The notes under the pieces are model-generated. The model was not told the origin of the DNA, did not search any database, and saw only the letters and a program-made list of their open reading frames with translations. The position numbers and the translations under genes were made by a program. From the NCBI GenBank assembly GCA_964596115.1, contig CAZQRW010000003.1, positions 10,486-74,485 on the forward strand: 64,000 bases of DNA, written 5' to 3'. Origin of the DNA: CAZQRW01 sp964596115. Lineage in GTDB: Bacteria > Hydrothermota > UBA3072 > B12-G15. Below are positions 1 through 8,278 of the stretch, piece after piece. How positions within the stretch are numbered: position 1 is the first letter of the stretch; every line of letters starts with the position of its first letter.

Positions 1-2
1 GC

Positions 3-272
3 AAAAGGCTTTGTTACATAAGTATAATGGATGATTCAGAAATACCCAATATTGTAAAAGAATATAACGTTAAAATAGCTGTACTGACAACCCCTGGTGA
101 GATTGCACAGTCTGTGGCAGACAATCTGTGCAAGGCAGGAATAAAAGGTATATTGAATTTTACCCCTGAAAATCTTAATGTGCCATCAGATGTAAAGGTA
201 CACAATGTTGATTATACCACCGAGCTTGAATTCTTAAACTACCTTGTATATAGCGAGGAAAAAGAGAGTTAA
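3..272 (+). CDS. rex: Redox-sensing transcriptional repressor Rex (C-terminal fragment)
   Basis: The reading frame is open from the window edge and ends at TAA 270-272, so only the last 89 codons of a gene that starts upstream are present. The stretch IAVLTTPGEIAQSVADNL followed by AGIKGILNFTP and LNVPSDVKVHNVD matches the end of the Rossmann NAD(H)-binding domain of Rex repressors, which normally are about 210 residues with an N-terminal winged helix (not visible here). Rex binds DNA when NADH is low and controls fermentation and respiration genes, so it suggests redox-regulated anaerobic metabolism. The apparent ATG at 27 is internal, since conserved sequence continues upstream of it. It converges with the MFS gene across about 60 bp in which I see no clear hairpin. 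Confidence 0.85.
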   Translation, partial: KRLCYISIMDDSEIPNIVKEYNVKIAVLTTPGEIAQSVADNLCKAGIKGILNFTPENLNVPSDVKVHNVDYTTELEFLNYLVYSEEKES

Positions 273-334
273 CGGGTTCATTTTAAGGGATTTTCAAATT
301 TCTATGATTATATGAAAGTTTTTTTTAAGATTTA

Positions 335-1504
335 CTAAGTCTTATGACCTTCCTCCTTTATGATACATAGAAGCAAGATAGATGCGAGACCTGCCAAACT
401 TGCACCATATTCAAAAGCCGCAGTTGGGCTTATTTTTTGCCAGATAATACCAAAAATTACACTTGCGGGGAAAGATGCTATACCAACTGCAAGATGATAG
501 AATCCAAACGCAGTTCCATGAAATTCGGGTACCACAAGATCACTTACGAAGGCTTTTTCAACTCCCTCAGTAAATCCAAAATAGATACCATATAAAGCAA
601 ATAATAACCAGATATGCCATATATTTTTGGAGAAACCAAATCCCAGGTAGATTAATGCATAAATGAGCCAGCCAAGCACAATAACTCTTCTCCTCCCGAT
701 TTTATCTGACCATATACCACCTGGCATAGAGGTAGCCATTTTAACAGTATGAAGGACGACCCAGAGGAGGGGTATTAGTGCAATCGTAATACCTACTTCC
801 TTTGCTTTTAGTATCAAAAATGCATCAGAAGAATTCCCCAGAGTGAATAACACTATGACAAGCAGATAGTTTTTGAAATTTTTAGAGAGGACTGAAAATC
901 TAAACTCTCTCTTTTCTAATTTAGAGATTATCTTTTTTTCCTTTACAAGTGAAAGGAGAATAATAACTGTGATTATTCCCGGAAGGAAAGCCCATAGGAA
1001 AATGTTTCTGAGACTCATACCAAATTTCAGAAGCAACATAGCGATTATTGGTCCAAAAATTGCACCTGAATGGTCCATTGCCCTATGGAATCCAAATGCC
1101 TTACCTCTTATGTTTTCTGGTGTGGAATGCGAAATCAGCGCATCCCTGGGAGAAGTTCTTATGCCCTTACCCAATCTATCTATAAATCGTATTATTGCTA
1201 CCTGCCACCAGTATCTTGTAAGCGCTATAATAGGTCTTCCAAAACCAGCAAGGCAATACCCGATTACCACAAGAAATTTTCTTCTTCTTAATCGATCGGA
1301 GATCCAGCCAGTAAATAATTTTAGCAAACTCGCTGTTGTCTCTGCTATACCCTCTATTATGCCCAATACCTCTGCCCCGACACCGAGCACACTTGTAAGG
1401 AATATTGGAAGAAGCGGATAAATCATCTCGCTTGCAGTATCATTAAAGAGGCTTACAAATCCAAGCGCCTTAACATTTCCTGGTATGTCCTTTAGAAATT
1501 TCAT
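335..1504 (-). CDS. MFS transporter, 12-TM
   Basis: A 389-residue protein, hydrophobic throughout, with the length and two-half organisation of a major facilitator. Loop 2-3 motif A is seen as GWISDRLRRRK (residues 66-76) and its second-half counterpart as GGIWSDKIGRRR. The conserved loop DRLGKGIRTSPRDALI (109-124) is typical of a bacterial MFS subgroup annotated only as general MFS transporters, so the substrate cannot be named. The start ATG lies 1 nt after the stop of the upstream methyltransferase gene, so the two are co-transcribed from the leaderless promoter at 2157-2184. No extra domains are visible. An efflux role is plausible from the subgroup but not shown. Confidence 0.8.
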   Translation of the reverse strand: MKFLKDIPGNVKALGFVSLFNDTASEMIYPLLPIFLTSVLGVGAEVLGIIEGIAETTASLLKLFTGWISDRLRRRKFLVVIGYCLAGFGRPIIALTRYWWQVAIIRFIDRLGKGIRTSPRDALISHSTPENIRGKAFGFHRAMDHSGAIFGPIIAMLLLKFGMSLRNIFLWAFLPGIITVIILLSLVKEKKIISKLEKREFRFSVLSKNFKNYLLVIVLFTLGNSSDAFLILKAKEVGITIALIPLLWVVLHTVKMATSMPGGIWSDKIGRRRVIVLGWLIYALIYLGFGFSKNIWHIWLLFALYGIYFGFTEGVEKAFVSDLVVPEFHGTAFGFYHLAVGIASFPASVIFGIIWQKISPTAAFEYGASLAGLASILLLCIIKEEGHKT

Positions 1505-1505
1505 T

Positions 1506-2150
1506 TTAGACTTTTTTTGAGATTGATAGTCTTAAAAATTTATAAAAAATCTTTTCTTCCATTTCGGTAAACCCATTTTCAGCAAGCATCTTCTTAAGTT
1601 TTCTATTTATAAAATCTTCAGCTAACGGGCATTCAACCTTTCTAACAAGATACTTTACAAAAAATGGGGAATAATCTATGTCAAAATTATTATAATCAAA
1701 AATATAAAAATATCCTTCGGGTTTTAGAGCCCTTAAGGCATTTACCAAAATTTTGATTCTATTTTCCTGAGTGAAACCATGAAGAACAAAAGAAATAAAC
1801 ACCTTATCAAATTCCTCTTTAAAGGGAAGTGGGTTTTCGATTCTGTAAGGTAAAAGATCAATTTTTTTACAAAGGTTTTTTCTTTTCAAGAATTGTCTTT
1901 GCATCTCTTTACTGATTTCAAGACCAATTACCTTTCCTGTGCTTAGGTATTTTGACATTATACAGGCATTTTTTCCAGTACCTGCCCCAAGATCGAGAAT
2001 TTTATCATCCGGTTTTATACGCATATATGCTATAACTTTATTGATAAGTTTGGTGTATTTACCTAGGGATAGAAAATCCAGCATTCTATCATAGATCTTT
2101 GCCTCAAAATCGCCTATTTCAACAAAAGGCTTTGTATTCTTTTCATCCAT
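1506..2150 (-). CDS. Class I SAM-dependent methyltransferase
   Basis: A 214-residue protein with SAM-binding motif I ILDLGAGTGKNA starting at residue 51, the acidic loop EISKEM after strand 2, and a later FDYNNFD segment. This is the Rossmann methyltransferase core of the UbiE/Methyltransf_11 type. The acceptor cannot be inferred. The ATG lies exactly 6 nt downstream of a TATAAT box, so the mRNA is probably leaderless and no Shine-Dalgarno is present. It is followed after 1 nt by the MFS gene. This pairing may reflect modification and export of a small molecule, but that is inference only. Confidence 0.75.
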   Translation of the reverse strand: MDEKNTKPFVEIGDFEAKIYDRMLDFLSLGKYTKLINKVIAYMRIKPDDKILDLGAGTGKNACIMSKYLSTGKVIGLEISKEMQRQFLKRKNLCKKIDLLPYRIENPLPFKEEFDKVFISFVLHGFTQENRIKILVNALRALKPEGYFYIFDYNNFDIDYSPFFVKYLVRKVECPLAEDFINRKLKKMLAENGFTEMEEKIFYKFLRLSISKKV

Positions 2151-2156
2151 TAAATG

Positions 2157-2184
2157 ATTATATACGTAAAAAAGAATTTTTCAA
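2157..2184 (-). promoter_or_regulatory. Leaderless-type sigma70 promoter of the methyltransferase/MFS operon
   Basis: On the minus strand TTGAAA (2179-2184), a 16-nt spacer and a perfect TATAAT (2157-2162) are followed by 6 nt and then the ATG at 2150. A transcript starting 7 nt after the -10 box would begin on the start codon. Confidence 0.7.
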
Positions 2185-2491
2185 TACACCTCTTGGTGTC
2201 AGTCTCTAAATTTTAAATTTTACTAAAGACATAAAGGCGGGTAATATAGTCAAAATGTAGTCAAGACGCAAAGGAGGATATAAAAGGCAGGATACAGGAG
2301 ACAGAATATAGCAAAGACAAACGACGAGACATAAATCTCATCTTTCTGGTTAGTAAATTTTTTTCTTTTTGGGTTCTTAAACAGACAGAGTAGAAGAAAT
2401 ATAGAAAGAAAAACGAGTAGGAGAAAAATAGAAAAAGAGTAAGGCAGAGAACGATATGATATAAAATATAAAGAATAGGAAATGAAAAACC
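2185..2491. other. Non-coding interval, strongly purine-rich on the + strand
   Basis: About 300 bp between the divergent methyltransferase and carboxypeptidase genes. From about 2265 the + strand is mostly A and G, with recurring units such as ACAGGAGACAGAA, AGTAGAAGAAATATAGAAAG and AGTAGGAGAAAAATAGAAAAAG. A weak reading frame on the opposite strand (2261-2500) encodes only a compositional run of F, S, Y and L and is not taken as a gene. I see no tRNA or terminator. A similar purine/pyrimidine tract occurs at about 35765-35880. Confidence 0.5.
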
Positions 2492-2519
2492 TTTACACAA
2501 TTTGATTTTTGTATATAAT
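2492..2519 (+). promoter_or_regulatory. Promoter of the M14 carboxypeptidase gene
   Basis: TTTACA (2492-2497), a 16-nt spacer and TATAAT (2514-2519). Transcription would start near 2526, downstream of the ATG at 2509, which rules out that upstream start and supports the GTG at 2539. Confidence 0.7.
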
Positions 2520-2538
2520 CTGTAAAAAGGAGGAAGGT

Positions 2539-5073
2539 GTGAGACAATTATTTACGTTCTTTTTATCATTATCTATTGTTTTGTTTCCCAAGTATAGTCA
2601 GGTAAGAGTTTATACAACTAATTACAATGCAGTAAAGGATATGGATATTGTAAGAACAAAGAGGGATGTTTTTTTTGAAATTATTGCAAATGATAATGAC
2701 CTTTCAAAACTTGATAAAAGAGGACTTAAATTTGAGGTTATCATCCCTGACCTTGAATCTTATTATAGTTCTAAAATGAGTGGGAAGGGAACATTCGGAA
2801 ATTATTATACCTATAGTGAGGCAATTGCAATTCTTGATTCACTTCATAATGCCCACCCTGATATATCAACGTCTTTGTTTTCTATTGGGACGTCATGGGA
2901 TGGTAATGATATGTGGGTTATGAAGATATCGGATAATCCTAATTTAGATGAAGATGAACCAGAGGTTTTTGCAGATGGGGTAATCCATGCCAGGGAGCCC
3001 ATAGGAGCAAATATAATCGTTGAGACGGTCAGGAGGATTCTTGATGGATATGGCAATGATCCGACCATTACTTATCTTGTAAATAATAGGGAAATGTATT
3101 TTATGCCCGTATTCAATCCCGATGGTTATTTATATAATGAAAGCACCAACCCTAACGGTGGAGGTATGTGGAGGAAAAACAGGAGAAACAACGGTGGTGG
3201 TATTTATGGGGTCGATCTCAACAGAAATTTTTCATATGAATGGGGGGTTGGTAATGTATCTTCAGATCCATCATCCAATGTATATATGGGTCCTGATTCC
3301 TTTTCTGAGCCAGAAACACAGCACTTCAGGGCGTTTGTGGATTCACATAATATATATGTATATCTAAATATTCACTCTTATTCAGATGCTATACTTGTCC
3401 CCTGGTCCTGGGACCCAAACGGGCATTGGGCTCCCGCACCCGATAGTGAAATTTTTTACGAAATGGGAACACATATGCAGGCCTTCAACAATTATGACCT
3501 TGGCACAACGGTGCAGACGATTGGCTATAATTGTGGAGGCACCGCTACTGACTGGATGTATGGACAACAATTAGAAAAACCAAAGGTATATGCATTTGTT
3601 ACAGAGGTTGGGGAGTCATTCTGGCAGGAATCGGCTATTTCGAGGCAACTTGGAGAGATGGTTCCCGCAGTGCTGTTTTTAGAAAAGACAGCGGGTGTTT
3701 TTGTAGAACCCGGAGAATTGGTCATCGATGATACACTTGGAAATGGCAATGGGAAATTTGAGGCAGGAGAGGCAGGTAATCTCAATTTTAATATTAGTAA
3801 TTTGGGTTTTAAAGATACTGCTGAAAACGTTATCATTAGATTGACAACGGACGATCCTTTTATTTACTTGCATAGTGCAATTGAAGGATTTTCTTCTATA
3901 TTGCCTTATGATTCTGTACAGTGTTCTTTTCCTGTTTCGATAGATTCATCTATTCCTGATGGCCACCTAATTAATATTTTAAGAACAATCTATCTCAGCG
4001 GTATTGAAGTGTATATGGATACAATAAAGATTGCAGTGGGAAACGAGGTCGCTCTTTTTTATGATGATTTTGAGGAGGGGCCGAGTCAATGGAACTGGGA
4101 TTCGCCCTGGGCCATTACAACAGAGGATTATCATTCTCCAGATCATTCTGCAACCGATAGCCCTGGTGGATCATACAGCAACTATACAGATGCCAGTATT
4201 ACCACAGTTAATTCGATATCTATACCCAATTGGGATAACATTTCCCTCTCATTTTACCACAAATACCAGATTGAGACTGGATGGGACTATGGTTATTGTT
4301 TGGTATTCAATGGTACTGAATGGGATACATTGGATAGTTTTACTGGTACAAATAATGTATGGAGAAAAAAGAGTTACTCACTTAATTCCTACTGTGGGGA
4401 GAGTATTAAGCTAAAGTTTAGATTTTATTCAGATGTCTCTGTTACCTATGATGGATGGCATATCGATGACGTTTTGGTTTCTGGATTTCAACCGGTTGGG
4501 GATAGTATTCCTTCTACCCCTACTCTGGTCTCCCCTGTTAATGACACAGTTTATACAATTTATCCTGAATTAACAGTGAATAATTCCATTGATCCGGATA
4601 ATGATACGTTGTTCTATGGATTCAGGGTGTACTCTGATTCCCTTCAGACCAATATTGTTACGAAGATCGATAGTGTACCTGAAGGTAGTTCAACTACGAG
4701 CTGGCAGGTAAGTGTTCCCCTTACGGAGGGAATGTATTATTGGCGTGCCTATGCGAGTGACGGTATTGAAAGAAGCAGGCTTTCTAATACAGGGATGTTT
4801 TATGTCAATACTGCTGGCATTGCAGAAAGAAAGGCGGTATTTTCTATAACCAGAGGTCTCATCCAAAGAAGCATATATATAAGTACGGATAAAATGAATA
4901 ACTATGAATTTAGCCTTTATGATATTGCTGGTAGAAAAGTTCTGGATTATAGGCTAAAGGGCTCACATTATATAGACCTTAAGAATGTAGGTCTTGGAAA
5001 AGGGAATTACTTTTTCATAATAAAGTCTGGGCAACAGAAGATTAAAGGGAAGCTCGTTTATATTGGAGGGTAG
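2539..5073 (+). CDS. Secreted M14 zinc carboxypeptidase with C-terminal sorting-type domain
   Basis: An 844-residue secreted metallocarboxypeptidase. I start it at GTG 2539: a strong AAGGAGG (2527-2533) lies 5 nt upstream, and the protein then begins with a signal peptide (MRQLFTFFLSLSIVLFP). After a propeptide-like region, the M14 catalytic domain shows the zinc ligands H150 and E153 (HAREP), second ligand H279 (NIHSYSD), and the catalytic Glu E356 (TEVGE). Next come a CARDB-like stretch, a concanavalin/MAM-like segment around residues 500-650 (ending YDGWHIDDVLVSG), a fibronectin-type segment, and a final ~75-residue domain with YDIAGRKV and GNYFFIIKSG. That last domain resembles type IX secretion sorting modules. 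It probably degrades extracellular peptides. The ORF could be opened at ATG 2509, but that lies upstream of the predicted transcript start. Confidence 0.9.
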   Translation: MRQLFTFFLSLSIVLFPKYSQVRVYTTNYNAVKDMDIVRTKRDVFFEIIANDNDLSKLDKRGLKFEVIIPDLESYYSSKMSGKGTFGNYYTYSEAIAILDSLHNAHPDISTSLFSIGTSWDGNDMWVMKISDNPNLDEDEPEVFADGVIHAREPIGANIIVETVRRILDGYGNDPTITYLVNNREMYFMPVFNPDGYLYNESTNPNGGGMWRKNRRNNGGGIYGVDLNRNFSYEWGVGNVSSDPSSNVYMGPDSFSEPETQHFRAFVDSHNIYVYLNIHSYSDAILVPWSWDPNGHWAPAPDSEIFYEMGTHMQAFNNYDLGTTVQTIGYNCGGTATDWMYGQQLEKPKVYAFVTEVGESFWQESAISRQLGEMVPAVLFLEKTAGVFVEPGELVIDDTLGNGNGKFEAGEAGNLNFNISNLGFKDTAENVIIRLTTDDPFIYLHSAIEGFSSILPYDSVQCSFPVSIDSSIPDGHLINILRTIYLSGIEVYMDTIKIAVGNEVALFYDDFEEGPSQWNWDSPWAITTEDYHSPDHSATDSPGGSYSNYTDASITTVNSISIPNWDNISLSFYHKYQIETGWDYGYCLVFNGTEWDTLDSFTGTNNVWRKKSYSLNSYCGESIKLKFRFYSDVSVTYDGWHIDDVLVSGFQPVGDSIPSTPTLVSPVNDTVYTIYPELTVNNSIDPDNDTLFYGFRVYSDSLQTNIVTKIDSVPEGSSTTSWQVSVPLTEGMYYWRAYASDGIERSRLSNTGMFYVNTAGIAERKAVFSITRGLIQRSIYISTDKMNNYEFSLYDIAGRKVLDYRLKGSHYIDLKNVGLGKGNYFFIIKSGQQKIKGKLVYIGG

Positions 5074-5180
5074 TAGTCGAAAAAAGAGAGCGGCCCCTTG
5101 ACAGATTTAAGATGGATTCCGTGACGTGATAGCCTTCTTGTTAAAAGACAGGATCGCTGATTTTTAGGTGCGTATGTCAG

Positions 5181-5612
5181 TTAAGTTTCTTTTTTTCTCC
5201 ATACCATTGCAATGTGTGGGATACCTGCCTCAAGAAATTCCTCCCCTATTGATTCAAATCCAAGATTCAGGTAGAAATCTTTTATGTATGTTTGGGAATG
5301 AAGCCAGATTTCATTTATTCCCTTTGAAACTGCATAGTCAATCATTCTTTCCATAATTTTTTTTCCGATTCTTTTTCCTCTGTATTTTTTTATTACAGCT
5401 ACCCTTCCAATATAGTATTTTTTACCATCATAAAAAAACCTTGCTGTGCCAATGGGCTTTTTATTTTGGTATACGACAAGATGAGTGGCGATATCATCGT
5501 ATACATCTATTTCAATTGAAGGATCGATACCTTCTTCATCTATAAAAACACTTTTCCTTACAGGATAAGCCCTTTTTAACCCATTTTTTCCTTTTAGAAA
5601 TTTAAACATCAT
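5181..5612 (-). CDS. GNAT family N-acetyltransferase
   Basis: A 143-residue acetyltransferase of the ElaA/YjcF-like GNAT type. The acetyl-CoA binding region is visible as IGRVAVIKKYRGKRIGKKIM (residues 68-87), the usual R/QxxGxG/A loop being RGKRIG. A following NLGFESIGEEFLEAGIPH segment matches the C-terminal part of the fold. The substrate is unknown. Two consecutive ATG codons (5612 and 5609) are possible. The first overlaps the stop of the DUF763 gene by 4 nt (ATGA), indicating translational coupling. It is the last gene of the trmB-DUF763-GNAT operon and converges with the carboxypeptidase gene. Confidence 0.8.
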   Translation of the reverse strand: MMFKFLKGKNGLKRAYPVRKSVFIDEEGIDPSIEIDVYDDIATHLVVYQNKKPIGTARFFYDGKKYYIGRVAVIKKYRGKRIGKKIMERMIDYAVSKGINEIWLHSQTYIKDFYLNLGFESIGEEFLEAGIPHIAMVWRKKET

Positions 5613-6667
5613 ATTGTATTTAATCTTTTAAATGCCTTTATTTTTTCGGTTTCTCCAATTCTTGCCTTTTCCAGGGCCACTTTCAGGAAGTTTATTGTAT
5701 TTTCGTATGTCTCTCTGTCAACCGGGTAAGGAATACCATCCTTTCCTCCGTGTGCGAAGCTAAATCTCGCAGGGTCTTTGTAACTTGGGGATATATCGTA
5801 TAAAAGTTCAGATAGAAGAGAGAGTGCCCTTATCGTTTTTGGACCAACCCCTTTCATACCAAGCAGTTTTTCAAAGTTTTCAGCTTTCCTTTCGTAGGTA
5901 TTTAAAAATATTTTGTAGAGCCTGTGGGAATTCATATCTTTTAAAAAGATCTGGTGCCTTTTAGGGAGTTTTAGTTCCTCTAAATGATTTAATTCTTTAA
6001 TGAGAGTATCTGGTTTTTCCCTTGATAAATTACAGATCTCAGAGCGGGCCTTATTACTTTCCTTTGCTATCAGATTTAAAGGATTTGTGAATGAATCAGA
6101 AATGATGCCAGTGTGCGGTTCATTTACAAAATCCTGAACTTTTTTGCCAAGCCAATGGTATCTTCTTGCCATTCTTTTCTCCGTATTCATTCCCTGCTGA
6201 ATCACCCCCCAATTTCCATAGGAATCAAATATTATATTATGGTGATAGAGTTGATATCCATCTTGGATTGCATTATTATCTACCTTTGCCGTTATCTTAC
6301 TGATATATATAAGTGCATCAGAATTAATTCCAGTCCTTTCACCGATAGTTCTCAATTCATCGGGTGTTTTTCTTGAAGTTCTTCCTTTTCCTCCAGCAAT
6401 GAATATACCAGAGTTAATTCCTCTTATTGCCTCCTTTAACGCTCCCATAACTGTTGTTGTTAGACCGCTTGAATGCCAGTCGAATCCAAGTATGCATCCA
6501 AAACTCTGAAACCAGAAGGGGTCAGAAAGTTTTTCAATAATAAAGCCAGGGGAATTGTCAAGGAGAATAGTCTCAACTATTGTTCGGGATAGGGTTACCA
6601 TTCGTGAGAATAGCCAGCGAGGTGCCTTTCCATAGTGAAGTGGGAGGCTTGCATAACCCCTTTTCAA
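5609..6667 (-). CDS. DUF763 domain protein
   Basis: A 352-residue protein matching the DUF763 family, found mainly in archaea and thermophilic bacteria and without an assigned reaction. The N-terminus MKRGYASLPLHYGKAPRWLF and the block FQSFGCILGFDWHSSGLTTT (around residues 53-72) are the family signature. GIFIAGGKGRTSRKTP (87-102) and a HHGKD-like FAHGGKDGIPYPVDR segment near the end are also conserved. Residues 268-282, LLGMKGVGPKTIRAL, read as a helix-hairpin-helix, which suggests contact with DNA or RNA. The start codon is TTG at 6667, just after the trmB stop (1 nt gap), with a GAGGA-like ribosome site. Function remains unknown; linkage to trmB would fit nucleic-acid metabolism. Confidence 0.8.
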   Translation of the reverse strand: MKRGYASLPLHYGKAPRWLFSRMVTLSRTIVETILLDNSPGFIIEKLSDPFWFQSFGCILGFDWHSSGLTTTVMGALKEAIRGINSGIFIAGGKGRTSRKTPDELRTIGERTGINSDALIYISKITAKVDNNAIQDGYQLYHHNIIFDSYGNWGVIQQGMNTEKRMARRYHWLGKKVQDFVNEPHTGIISDSFTNPLNLIAKESNKARSEICNLSREKPDTLIKELNHLEELKLPKRHQIFLKDMNSHRLYKIFLNTYERKAENFEKLLGMKGVGPKTIRALSLLSELLYDISPSYKDPARFSFAHGGKDGIPYPVDRETYENTINFLKVALEKARIGETEKIKAFKRLNTI

Positions 6668-6668
6668 A

Positions 6669-7580
6669 TCAGTCCTCTCTTATAGTTTCGAGTAGGAGTT
6701 TAAACGAGAAACCCTTAAAGAGATCAGGAGGCGTTTTGAGTATAAATGTATTATTATCAGGGGTCTCTCCAAGAGAAAGCGTTTTTTTCTGAAATAATGA
6801 GTAATCTTTCAACACAACATCAAATTTTAGTCCTTCAGAATGGTGATTGAGAGAGATTATTTTCGCAAAATAATCATCCATTGTTATTGGTTTGTATACA
6901 AAAGATCTAAGCTTATCTGGTTTTACCTTTATCTTTATATTATCATTGTATTTGAATTCAACTATTTTATGTTCCACAATGGGGTGTAAAACTTTTTTAA
7001 ATTGCATATAGTATATTTTTTTACCTAAACTTCTCCATTTCCTTTCATATTTTGTCTCAAAATACCCTTCATTCCTCTGGACGAAGCCACTCTTAAAGAT
7101 TGGTCTCCAGACCTTGTAATGAACTATTTCTTCAAGGGTGAAATCTCTATAGAATGGATCATCTGTAACTATGATTAGCCCCCCGTCTTTTTTTGAACGA
7201 GATGCTGTTAGTAAACTGAAAGACCTGTCAATTAACCTTCTCTTATGGTGTTTTTTCTTTGGCCATGGATCCGGGAAATTTACATATATGTATTCCAATG
7301 AGCATTCCGGTATAAGCAGTTGAAATGCAGATTCTGCATCAAGATTAATTAATATCACGTTCGAAAGATTAGAGTTTGATAGCTTTTTTGAAGCTTTTTT
7401 TGTAGAAACAATTGAGTAATCAATACCGATAAAATTTTTATCAGGATTCTCCTTTGCTTTATGGACAAGAAAGGAACCGTCACCAAAGCCAATTTCACAT
7501 TGGACGGCATTATTATTGCCAAATAGAAGTTCGAAGTTTAAAGGTTTTTTTTCTTTCACCCAATCTAGAACAAATTCCAT
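6669..7580 (-). CDS. trmB: tRNA (guanine-N7-)-methyltransferase with C-terminal extension
   Basis: Makes m7G46 in the tRNA variable loop using SAM. The 303-residue protein shows the SAM-binding CEIGFGDGSF (28-37) and the family signature VNFPDPWPKKKHHKRRL (100-116). The catalytic core ends near residue 200. The remaining ~100 residues are an extension not found in E. coli-type TrmB (about 240 residues) but known from thermophiles such as Aquifex, where the C-terminal region is linked to heat stability. The ATG at 7580 sits 6 nt after a -10 box and lacks a Shine-Dalgarno, so the mRNA is probably leaderless. It is the first gene of the trmB-DUF763-GNAT operon. Confidence 0.9.
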   Translation of the reverse strand: MEFVLDWVKEKKPLNFELLFGNNNAVQCEIGFGDGSFLVHKAKENPDKNFIGIDYSIVSTKKASKKLSNSNLSNVILINLDAESAFQLLIPECSLEYIYVNFPDPWPKKKHHKRRLIDRSFSLLTASRSKKDGGLIIVTDDPFYRDFTLEEIVHYKVWRPIFKSGFVQRNEGYFETKYERKWRSLGKKIYYMQFKKVLHPIVEHKIVEFKYNDNIKIKVKPDKLRSFVYKPITMDDYFAKIISLNHHSEGLKFDVVLKDYSLFQKKTLSLGETPDNNTFILKTPPDLFKGFSFKLLLETIRED

Positions 7581-7586
7581 AGTATA

Positions 7587-7614
7587 TAAATATTGCAGAT
7601 TGCAACATTGTCAA
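7587..7614 (-). promoter_or_regulatory. Leaderless-type promoter of trmB
   Basis: Minus strand TTGACA (7609-7614), 16-nt spacer, TATTTA (7587-7592), then 6 nt to the ATG at 7580. Same geometry as the other leaderless promoters in this window. Confidence 0.6.
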
Positions 7615-7692
7615 TATCTATTGGAAATAAAAAAATAGATTTAGAAATTTCTCAATATGTCCACATACTTGTATGAGGGACAAATCACTTTC

Positions 7693-7720
7693 TTGACAAG
7701 ATAACTGCATTCTCTATAAT
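7693..7720 (+). promoter_or_regulatory. Consensus, leaderless-type promoter of the microcompartment shell gene
   Basis: Perfect TTGACA (7693-7698), 16-nt spacer and perfect TATAAT (7715-7720), followed by only AGGGT and the ATG at 7726. The transcript should begin at or next to the start codon. Confidence 0.75.
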
Positions 7721-7725
7721 AGGGT

Positions 7726-8274
7726 ATGACAAAGGCAATTGGTTTGCTTGAGTTTATAAGTATTGCGAAAGGGATTGAATCTACAGATGATGCTCTCAAG
7801 GCCTCTACTGTAGATTTGTTATTAGCACGACCAATTTGTCCCGGAAAGTATATTTTTCTTATCTCAGGTGATGTTTCTAATGTGAGAAATAGTATCGAGT
7901 CTGCAAAGAGAATTGGAATAGAGACGGTAGTGGACGAACTTATTATTCCTAATATCCATCCGGACTTAATCCCTGCTATTTCTGCTATTACTGTTATTGA
8001 GGAAATCAATGCATTAGGGATTATAGAAACGTTTTCTTGTGCTTCTACTATTGAGGCAGCAGATGTAGCTGCAAAAACAGCCGAAGTTTCTCTTATAGAG
8101 GTCCGACTTGGAATGGGTATTGGTGGGAAGGCTTTTTTAACCCTAACTGGGGAAGTTGAGGCTGTTAAATCCTCTATTAGATCCGCTGCTATGATACCTG
8201 AAAGAAAAGGTCTATTGGTTAGAAAAGTAGTAATCCCATCACCCCATAGAGACATAAAGAATTTTATACTTTAA
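7726..8274 (+). CDS. Tandem-BMC-domain shell protein (PduT/BMC-T type)
   Basis: A 182-residue protein made of two bacterial-microcompartment domains (about residues 4-85 and 95-178). Each opens with a family signature: AIGLLEFISIAKGIESTDDALKAS-like at the start and ALGIIETFSCAS/EAADVAAKTA in the second half. Tandem BMC proteins assemble as trimers that look like hexagonal shell tiles; PduT and EutL are examples, and PduT-like ones can carry an FeS cluster at the three-fold pore. No other shell protein, vertex protein or encapsulated enzyme is seen in this window, so it is an orphan here. It has a consensus promoter and apparently a leaderless mRNA, and is followed after 4 nt by acpS. It may serve a shell encoded elsewhere or have been recruited for another use. 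Confidence 0.85.
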   Translation: MTKAIGLLEFISIAKGIESTDDALKASTVDLLLARPICPGKYIFLISGDVSNVRNSIESAKRIGIETVVDELIIPNIHPDLIPAISAITVIEEINALGIIETFSCASTIEAADVAAKTAEVSLIEVRLGMGIGGKAFLTLTGEVEAVKSSIRSAAMIPERKGLLVRKVVIPSPHRDIKNFIL

Positions 8275-8278
8275 ACTT

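Noticed and set aside
873..1421. 182-codon + strand ORF
   Set aside because: Antisense to the MFS transporter. The sense product has clear membrane segments and family motifs, and the antisense product has none.
2261..2500. 79-codon minus-strand ORF rich in F, S, Y and L
   Set aside because: Simple result of translating a purine-rich tract from the other strand; no motif, no ribosome site, and it overlaps the carboxypeptidase promoter.
7641..8255. 204-codon minus-strand ORF
   Set aside because: Antisense of the BMC shell gene, whose tandem-domain signature and consensus promoter are convincing.
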